From the NCBI GenBank assembly GCA_947176565.1, contig CAMWRC010000049.1, positions 1 to 7,428 of the forward strand: DNA of 7,428 nt. The letters run 5' to 3'. Source of the stretch: an uncultured Ruminococcus sp. (lineage in GTDB: Bacteria > Bacillota > Clostridia > Oscillospirales > Ruminococcaceae). Below are positions 1-4,951 of this stretch, in pieces; position 1 is the first letter of the stretch, and the number at the start of each line of letters is the position of its first letter. Position numbers and translations under genes: made by a program. The notes beneath the pieces were generated by a model. That model searched no databases. It was given only the letters and a program-made list of their open reading frames with translations, and was not told the origin of the DNA.

Positions 1-527
1 CTTGTATACATTATATTATTTATTTTCTTATCCGAAAACATGAACTTTGCAAAAGTCCTGTTGACAGCAGGAGAAGTTATAAAGCTGCACAGAACAGGTT
101 TTTCAAGGCGTGTGCCGTCGTCGTTTCTGATAACAGGGACGTTTACAGAATAAATCATAACATCAGTATAATCCGGCATAACATGGGCTATATTTTTATA
201 ATAATAGTCTTTTTGTTCCCTGATTGTGTAGTAAAGCAGTGACGCACGGCATATGTCCTCTTCCTGAGCCTTTCCGCCGATTACATAAGCACCACCGGCG
301 TGTTTGGCATTTGCGAAGTTTAGAGCAGTTATATTTCCCTTGCCTGCATATCTGATAACTGCCTGTGTAGTAGTAGCCTTTATTGTATGTTCTGCAACGG
401 AAAAATATTTTTCACGCTTTATTTCAGAGACTTCGGAAACCGAAAATACAGTTTCCGAAATCATGTCATGAAAATCATTTTCTCTGAAAATACGGTCATT
501 TTCATGTTTGATTTTCAGATTATTCAT
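1..527 (-). CDS. Microbial-type poly(ADP-ribose) glycohydrolase (TIGR02452 family), 3' end cut off by the window
   Basis: An open frame of 175 codons runs from ATG at 527 to the window edge without a stop, so the C-terminus is missing. The family is a macrodomain-fold hydrolase that removes ADP-ribose chains from proteins, presumably in the cytoplasm. The signature is clear: after a helical N-terminal region (residues 1-60) comes LNFANAKHAGGAYVIGGKAQ (69-88), followed by EE at 89-90. This fits the bacterial PARG pattern GGG-X(6-8)-QEE except that the third Gly is Ala80. QEE is at 88-90; its second Glu is the catalytic acid in characterised relatives. A later segment, YTDVMIYSVNVPVIR (120-134) followed by KPVLCSFITSPAVN (143-156), also matches the family core. 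The ATG overlaps the acn stop as TAATG and has only a distant AAGAG (541-545) as a possible RBS, so translational coupling is inferred. Family assignment is by recognition, not by a search; the substrate is unknown. Confidence 0.85.
   Translation of the reverse strand, partial: MNNLKIKHENDRIFRENDFHDMISETVFSVSEVSEIKREKYFSVAEHTIKATTTQAVIRYAGKGNITALNFANAKHAGGAYVIGGKAQEEDICRASLLYYTIREQKDYYYKNIAHVMPDYTDVMIYSVNVPVIRNDDGTRLEKPVLCSFITSPAVNRTFAKFMFSDKKINNIMYT
432..459 (-). repeat. Perfect 9-bp inverted repeat (10-nt loop) near the 5' end of the PARG-like gene
   Basis: TTCGGAAAC (432-440) and GTTTCCGAA (451-459) are exact reverse complements separated by ten bases. A smaller alternative hairpin, TTCGG-AAA-CCGAA, lies at 432-444, so the two folds exclude each other. 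No U-tract follows on the minus strand, so it is not a normal intrinsic terminator. It sits over codons 23-32 of the gene. It may be RNA structure affecting expression, or simple coincidence in codon choice. Confidence 0.5.
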
Positions 528-2464
528 TACTTCATGGATTCTCTTGTGTAATCCAGAAGTCCGCCGGCAAGGATAATATCCTTTGTACGTCCTGAAAGTT
601 CGCAGAGTACAGGGATTTCAGCACCGTTTGTCTTATCAACTACTGTGAGTTCTGTTTTACCCTCTGCAACAGCGTTTCTTACATCGGCAAGAAGAAGCTC
701 ATCGCCCTCATTGATTTTGTCGTAATCAGCTTCATTCACGAATGTGAGCGGAAGAATACCAGCATTTATAAGATTTGCACGGTGGATTCTTGCGAATGAC
801 TTAACAAGTACAGCCTTTACTCCGAGATAGAGAGGTGCAAGTGCAGCGTGTTCACGAGATGAACCCTGTCCGTAGTTTGAACCGCCGACGATAATGCTCT
901 TTCCAAGACGTTCTGCACGTTTCGGGAAGCTTTCATCACATACAGCGAAGCAGTACTGCGAAATCTTTGGAACATTTGAACGGAGCGGAAGTATCTTTGA
1001 ACCTGCCGGCATAATGTGGTCTGTAGTGATATTGTCGCCGACTTTAAGCGATACAGGAGCATCAATTGTTTCAAGAAGCGGTGCAGTTTCCGGATAAGGC
1101 TTGATGTTCGGTCCTCTGAGAATCTCAACGCTGTCCATTTCCTCAACCGGAGCAGGAGGAACAACCATGTTATCATTGATTGTAAATTCCTCCGGAAGCT
1201 TAAATTCCGGCATTTCGCCGATTTCGCGGGGGTCTGTGAGATAGCGGTTTATTGCTGAAATAGCAGCCATTTCAGGAGATACAAGATAAATCTGACCGTC
1301 CTTTGTTCCGGAACGTCCCTCAAAGTTTCTGTTGAATGTACGGAGAGAAATGCCCTTTGAGTTGGGAGACTGTCCCATACCGATACACGGACCACAGGCA
1401 CTTTCAAGGATTCTTGCTCCTGCATCAATAAGAACGGATAATGCGCCGTTTTCAGCCATCATATTAAGAACCTGCTTTGAACCGGGAGCAATCGCAAGTG
1501 ATACATCAGGGTGAACAGTTTTTCCCTTTAAGATGTGAGCAACTTTAAGCATATCAAGCAATGATGAATTTGTGCATGAACCGATACATACCTGGTCAAT
1601 TTTAAGATTGCCGATTTCCTCAACGCTCTTTACATTGTCAGGAGAATGAGGACAGGCAGCAAGCGGAACAAGCTCGCTGAGATTGATATTGAGTTCTTCA
1701 TCATACTCTGCATCATCATCAGCTGAAAGCGGCTGCCAAACTTCCTCACGCTTCTGAGCTTTAAGGAACTGCTTTGTAATTTCGTCAGACGGGAAAATTG
1801 AAGTAGTAGCACCGAGTTCAGCACCCATATTTGTGATTGTTGCACGTTCAGGAACTGAAAGAGTCTTTACGCCCTCTCCGACATATTCAATAACTTTTCC
1901 TACGCCGCCCTTAACGGACATTCTTTTCAGAACTTCGAGAATAACGTCCTTAGCTGATACCCAAGGACTGAGCTTTCCTGTAAGATTTACCTTAACAACT
2001 TTCGGACAGGTTATGTAATAAGCACCGCCGCCCATAGCTACGGCAACATCAAGTCCGCCTGCGCCGATTGCAATCATACCAATACCGCCGCCGGTAGGAG
2101 TGTGGCTGTCCGAGCCGATAAGAGTCTTGCCCGGAACGCCGAATCTTTCAAGGTGAACCTGATGACAGATACCGTTTCCGGGACGTGAGAAGTAAATACC
2201 ATGTTTTTTAGCGGCACTGCCGATAAATCTATGGTCGTCAGCATTTTCAAATCCGCTCTGGAGCGTGTTGTGGTCGATGTAAGCAACAGAACGCTCTGTT
2301 TTTACTCTCGGCACACCCATAGCCTCAAATTCGAGATAAGCCATAGTGCCTGTAGCGTCCTGAGTAAGAGTCTGGTCGATTCTGATACCGATTTCCTGAC
2401 CCTTGACATACTCGCCGTCAACAAGGTGAGCCTTTAATATTTTTTCTGTAAGTGTTGAACCCAT
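527..2464 (-). CDS. acn: Aconitate hydratase (aconitase), single-chain Aquifex-type, 645 aa
   Basis: It interconverts citrate and isocitrate through cis-aconitate in the cytoplasm; in anaerobes this usually feeds 2-oxoglutarate and glutamate synthesis. Residues 1 to about 420 form the Fe-S catalytic domains: DQTLTQDATG (30-39), GSDSHTPTGGGIG (117-129) and the three 4Fe-4S ligands Cys297 (IGSCTN), Cys357 and Cys360 (ACGPCIG). After a linker (about 421-465) comes the swivel domain with GDNITTDHIMPAG (476-488), GGSNYGQGSSREHA (527-540) and FARIHRANLINAGI (557-570). The length fits the shorter aconitase class (about 640-660 aa) rather than the 850-900 aa AcnA/AcnB. Catalytic and swivel domains in one chain argue against LeuCD-type isopropylmalate isomerase, though related hydro-lyase activity cannot be excluded by eye. 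The start has AAAGGAA at 2474-2480 and its own promoter. The stop overlaps the next gene's ATG. Citrate synthase and isocitrate dehydrogenase are not in this window. Confidence 0.96.
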   Translation of the reverse strand: MGSTLTEKILKAHLVDGEYVKGQEIGIRIDQTLTQDATGTMAYLEFEAMGVPRVKTERSVAYIDHNTLQSGFENADDHRFIGSAAKKHGIYFSRPGNGICHQVHLERFGVPGKTLIGSDSHTPTGGGIGMIAIGAGGLDVAVAMGGGAYYITCPKVVKVNLTGKLSPWVSAKDVILEVLKRMSVKGGVGKVIEYVGEGVKTLSVPERATITNMGAELGATTSIFPSDEITKQFLKAQKREEVWQPLSADDDAEYDEELNINLSELVPLAACPHSPDNVKSVEEIGNLKIDQVCIGSCTNSSLLDMLKVAHILKGKTVHPDVSLAIAPGSKQVLNMMAENGALSVLIDAGARILESACGPCIGMGQSPNSKGISLRTFNRNFEGRSGTKDGQIYLVSPEMAAISAINRYLTDPREIGEMPEFKLPEEFTINDNMVVPPAPVEEMDSVEILRGPNIKPYPETAPLLETIDAPVSLKVGDNITTDHIMPAGSKILPLRSNVPKISQYCFAVCDESFPKRAERLGKSIIVGGSNYGQGSSREHAALAPLYLGVKAVLVKSFARIHRANLINAGILPLTFVNEADYDKINEGDELLLADVRNAVAEGKTELTVVDKTNGAEIPVLCELSGRTKDIILAGGLLDYTRESMK

Positions 2465-2473
2465 TTTAAATCA

Positions 2474-2480
2474 TTCCTTT
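2474..2480 (-). promoter_or_regulatory. Ribosome-binding site of acn
   Basis: On the minus strand AAAGGAA lies nine bases upstream of the ATG at 2464, supporting that start codon. Confidence 0.8.
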
Positions 2481-2496
2481 CGGTTTTGATACTTAT

Positions 2497-2525
2497 ATTT
2501 TACACCATTTCATGAAGTTTGTCAA
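2497..2525 (-). promoter_or_regulatory. Sigma-A type promoter of acn
   Basis: A perfect -35 TTGACA (2520-2525) is separated by exactly 17 bp from a -10 TAAAAT (2497-2502). The predicted start is near 2490, giving a leader of about 25 nt that contains little but the RBS. The spacer holds an 8-bp palindrome, TTCATGAA (2509-2516), which could be part of an operator or chance. The promoter lies just downstream of the terminator of the preceding unit, so acn and the PARG-like gene look like a separate transcript. Confidence 0.8.
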
Positions 2526-2570
2526 TAAATAAACAATGTAAAAATCAGTTATGACTTTCATATTTGTTAG

Positions 2571-2605
2571 TATAATAAAACAATCCCGATTTCTCAGGAT
2601 TGTTT
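2571..2605 (-). terminator. Rho-independent terminator of the lon-engB-lysA-GNAT unit
   Basis: AAACAATCC (2578-2586) and GGATTGTTT (2597-2605) form a perfect 9-bp stem. Two further inner pairs beyond one mismatch close a four-base loop. On the minus strand the stem is followed by a T-rich tail (TTTTATTATA at 2571-2580, sharing its first three bases with the stem). It begins nine bases after the stop codon of the acetyltransferase, between it and the acn promoter. Confidence 0.85.
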
Positions 2606-2614
2606 ATAAAATTA

Positions 2615-3028
2615 TTAAATTTCACACATAAGCTTTAATCTTTGTGCTTCATTGGCATAAAAACCCTGTTTCTCATAAAACGGTATTTTATCAGGCATTG
2701 CACACAATTCAACAAAAACACCTGTTCCTTTAATGCCATTATCCCTGACAAATTTCAGAAGCTCCTCAATAAGCATTTTACCAATTCCTTGATGTTGATA
2801 CTCAGGTTTTACCACAACATCTTTAATATAGTAATTCAGACCTATATCACCAATCATTCTTGCCATGGCTACAATATTCTGTCCGTCAAAAACAGATACT
2901 CTGAATAATGTATTCTGCATTGCAAGTTCAGTCTGTTCCAGAAATGGAGAACCGTCCCATACACTTTCCCACAGATAAATAAATTCTTCTGCACTGAGTT
3001 CATTATATTTTATAGTCAGATTATTCAT
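2615..3028 (-). CDS. GNAT-family N-acetyltransferase, 137 aa, substrate unknown
   Basis: A single-domain GCN5-related acetyltransferase that would transfer acetyl from acetyl-CoA to an amine. Motif A is seen as VVVKPEYQHQGIGKMLIEEL (71-90), with the Q-x-x-G-x-G acetyl-CoA pyrophosphate loop QHQGIG at 78-83. IPFYEKQGF (115-123) is the usual C-terminal FYxxxGF element. The N-terminal part (1-60) carries the less conserved substrate-binding region. Length is normal for a one-domain member, and there is no signal peptide or membrane segment. The ATG lies two bases after the lysA stop and no good Shine-Dalgarno is visible, so translation is probably coupled to lysA. It is the last gene before the terminator. 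The target could be an amino acid, a small amine, an antibiotic or a protein N-terminus; the sequence does not decide. Confidence 0.88.
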   Translation of the reverse strand: MNNLTIKYNELSAEEFIYLWESVWDGSPFLEQTELAMQNTLFRVSVFDGQNIVAMARMIGDIGLNYYIKDVVVKPEYQHQGIGKMLIEELLKFVRDNGIKGTGVFVELCAMPDKIPFYEKQGFYANEAQRLKLMCEI

Positions 3029-3030
3029 AA

Positions 3031-4329
3031 TTATACATCATTTCTAATAATATCGTCAAGAGTTTCACGCTTTACGGCAATTCTTGATTCACCGTTATTT
3101 ACAAATACAACGGCTGGCTTCTGGAGTCTGTTGTAGTTTGAGGACATGGAATAATTATATGCGCCTGTTGCACATACTGCAATTATATCTCCTGCTTCTG
3201 CGTGCTGTAACGGCATATTCTCGCCGATTAAATCGCCGCTTTCACAACATTTTCCGGCAATAGTTACTCTCTCTGTACGCTCCTCATTCGCCTTATTTGC
3301 AACAATTGCTTCATATTCCGATTTATAGAGTATATACCGCGGACTATCCGCCATGCTTCCGTCAATGGAAACATAAGTCCTGATATTCGGAATTTCCTTG
3401 CGTGCGCCGACCGTGTAAAGCGTAATTCCGGCAGGTGCGGCAATTGAACGTCCCGGCTCTATGTAAATAAACGGACGGGAAATATTCAGCTTCTCACATT
3501 CAGATAAAACAACTCCCGCAACGCGCTCCATGAATACTTCAAACGGCTTAGGGTCATGCTCGTTCAGGTATTTAATTCCAAAACCGCCGCCCAGATTAAG
3601 TCCCTTGATTTCGTAATTCAGTTCGTTTTTGATTTTGGCAATAAATTCAAGCATTACCCTTGCGGCTTCCTCAAACGGCTCAATATCAAAAATCTGTGAA
3701 CCGATATGGCAATGTACGCCGTAAAACTCGACATTTTCGCATGATACGGCTTCTTTTACTGCTTCAAAGGCTTCGCCGGTTTCAAGTGCGAATCCGAACT
3801 TGCTGTCTATCTGACCGGTTTTTACGAAATCATGTGTATGCGCATCTATTCCGGGTTTGATACGGAACATGATATGCGGTTTCTTTCCCTTTTCCTGTGC
3901 AATTTTTTCAAGTCTGTGAAGTTCGCTGATATTGTCAACTATTATATGCCCCACACCGATTTCAACAGCGTATTCCAGCTCTGCATCGGTTTTGTTGTTT
4001 CCGTGGAATCCGATTTTTGATGCATCGAATCCGGATTTCACTGCGGTATAAAGTTCGCCTATAGATACGGCATCAAGACCAAGCCCCTCGCTTCCGACGA
4101 TACGGCACATCTCCATACAGGAAAGCGCCTTGCTTGCATAATGTACGCGTCCTTTTTCGCCATAGAATTTCTTTATACTCTCATTGAAACGGCGGCAGTT
4201 TTTTCTGACGAGCTGTTCGTCCATTACATAAAGCGGAGTTCCGTATTTTCCGGCAAGTTCAATCGTATCGACGCCGCCTATGGCAAGATTTCCGTTTTCG
4301 TTTATGCTTAAATTCTCCGATACAAGCAT
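3031..4329 (-). CDS. lysA: Diaminopimelate decarboxylase, 432 aa
   Basis: A PLP-dependent fold-type III enzyme that decarboxylates meso-diaminopimelate to L-lysine, the last step of lysine synthesis. The N-terminal beta-strand leads into an alanine-racemase-like barrel with the PLP lysine Lys67 (YASKA, 64-68), HGNNK (109-113), HCHIGSQ (207-213, whose second His normally stacks on PLP) and the phosphate-binding loop GGGFG (247-251). EPGRS (291-295) holds the substrate-binding Arg. The C-terminal domain has CCESGD (361-366), whose second Cys normally reaches the partner subunit's active site, and GAYNYSMSSNYN (389-400). The CESGD motif favours diaminopimelate over ornithine or carboxynorspermidine decarboxylase. 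All key residues are present and the length is standard. The start has AAAGGAAG at 4336-4343. It follows engB by 31 nt with no visible terminator, so cotranscription is likely. Confidence 0.96.
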   Translation of the reverse strand: MLVSENLSINENGNLAIGGVDTIELAGKYGTPLYVMDEQLVRKNCRRFNESIKKFYGEKGRVHYASKALSCMEMCRIVGSEGLGLDAVSIGELYTAVKSGFDASKIGFHGNNKTDAELEYAVEIGVGHIIVDNISELHRLEKIAQEKGKKPHIMFRIKPGIDAHTHDFVKTGQIDSKFGFALETGEAFEAVKEAVSCENVEFYGVHCHIGSQIFDIEPFEEAARVMLEFIAKIKNELNYEIKGLNLGGGFGIKYLNEHDPKPFEVFMERVAGVVLSECEKLNISRPFIYIEPGRSIAAPAGITLYTVGARKEIPNIRTYVSIDGSMADSPRYILYKSEYEAIVANKANEERTERVTIAGKCCESGDLIGENMPLQHAEAGDIIAVCATGAYNYSMSSNYNRLQKPAVVFVNNGESRIAVKRETLDDIIRNDV

Positions 4330-4335
4330 ATTTTA

Positions 4336-4343
4336 CTTCCTTT
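4336..4343 (-). promoter_or_regulatory. Ribosome-binding site of lysA
   Basis: AAAGGAAG on the minus strand lies six bases before the ATG at 4329. It follows a short direct repeat of AAATCAG in the engB-lysA gap, which otherwise contains no hairpin or clear promoter. Confidence 0.8.
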
Positions 4344-4360
4344 CTGATTTCCTGATTTTT

Positions 4361-4951
4361 CTAATCTTCGCATATTTCTTCCACGATATTCCGGAGTTCC
4401 TCCACACCCTCGAAAGTCATTGAGGAAAACGGAATTACGTGCATATCATCAAAGCATGGTATTTCTGTTCTGAACGCTTCCATACGCTTTATACGTTCAT
4501 TTCTTTTCAGCTTGTCGGCTTTCGTCAGAACAAGTACAAAGGGCATTTCTGTATCAATAAGATAATCTATCATCTTGATGTCATCCTTTGTGGGAGCATG
4601 GCGCATATCAACAAGCATGAATACAAGCCGTATATTTCTTTCCGAACCGAGATAGCCGTCAATCAGTCCTGCCCAGCGTTCTTTTTCTGATTTCGCAACC
4701 TTTGCATACCCGTAACCGGGGAGGTCTGCAAAATATATATTTTCCAGACCATAGAAATTTATTGTAGCCGTTTTCCCCGGTACAGAGCTTACCCTTGCAA
4801 GATTCTTACGGTTGAAAAGCTTGTTTATCAGAGTTGATTTCCCGACATTTGAATGACCTGCAAAAGCTATTTCAATTCTGTCAGAAGCCGGTATCTGCGA
4901 AAATGTTCCATATGAGGCAACATATTCCGCCTTATTATAATTCAGCTTCAT
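4361..4951 (-). CDS. engB: Ribosome biogenesis GTP-binding protein EngB/YsxC, 196 aa
   Basis: A TrmE-Era-EngA-YihA-Septin class GTPase needed for late 50S subunit assembly; usually essential in Firmicutes. GTPase motifs from the chosen start: G1 GHSNVGKST (32-40), G2 region SSVPGKTATINFY (55-67), G3 DLPGYG (76-81), G4 TKADK (143-147) and G5 around SSM (176-178). LFNRKNLARVSS (45-56) is typical of this family. The frame is open to an upstream ATG at 5020, which would add 23 residues encoded inside the lon 3' end. I chose the ATG at 4951 because GGAGG lies nine bases before it, the protein then begins MKLNYNKAEY as family members do, and 196 aa is the normal size. The start lies within lon, giving a 17-nt overlap. 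The P-loop reads GHS where GRS is common, a minor variation. Confidence 0.95.
   Translation of the reverse strand: MKLNYNKAEYVASYGTFSQIPASDRIEIAFAGHSNVGKSTLINKLFNRKNLARVSSVPGKTATINFYGLENIYFADLPGYGYAKVAKSEKERWAGLIDGYLGSERNIRLVFMLVDMRHAPTKDDIKMIDYLIDTEMPFVLVLTKADKLKRNERIKRMEAFRTEIPCFDDMHVIPFSSMTFEGVEELRNIVEEICED

Noticed and set aside
817..1845. Minus-strand frames at 817-1176 (119 codons) and 1630-1845 inside acn
   Set aside because: They are out-of-frame readings within the catalytic and swivel coding sequence, rich in Arg/Leu/Ser with no recognisable domain.
894..2437. Several plus-strand open frames of 60-80 codons opposite the aconitase gene
   Set aside because: They lie fully antisense to a well-supported gene, have no family resemblance and no plausible ribosome-binding sites; they arise from the codon composition of acn.
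527..2464. Reading the aconitase as isopropylmalate isomerase or homoaconitase
   Set aside because: Catalytic and swivel domains are fused in one 645-residue chain with the layout of the short single-chain aconitases, and no leu or lys-AAA pathway gene is next to it.
2465..2614. Small RNA, riboswitch or tRNA in the acn-GNAT gap
   Set aside because: The 150-bp gap is explained by a terminator, a promoter and an RBS; the acn leader of about 25 nt is too short for a riboswitch and no cloverleaf is present.
4330..4360. Terminator or promoter between engB and lysA
   Set aside because: The 31-nt gap contains only an AAATCAG direct repeat and the lysA Shine-Dalgarno, with no stem or promoter hexamers.
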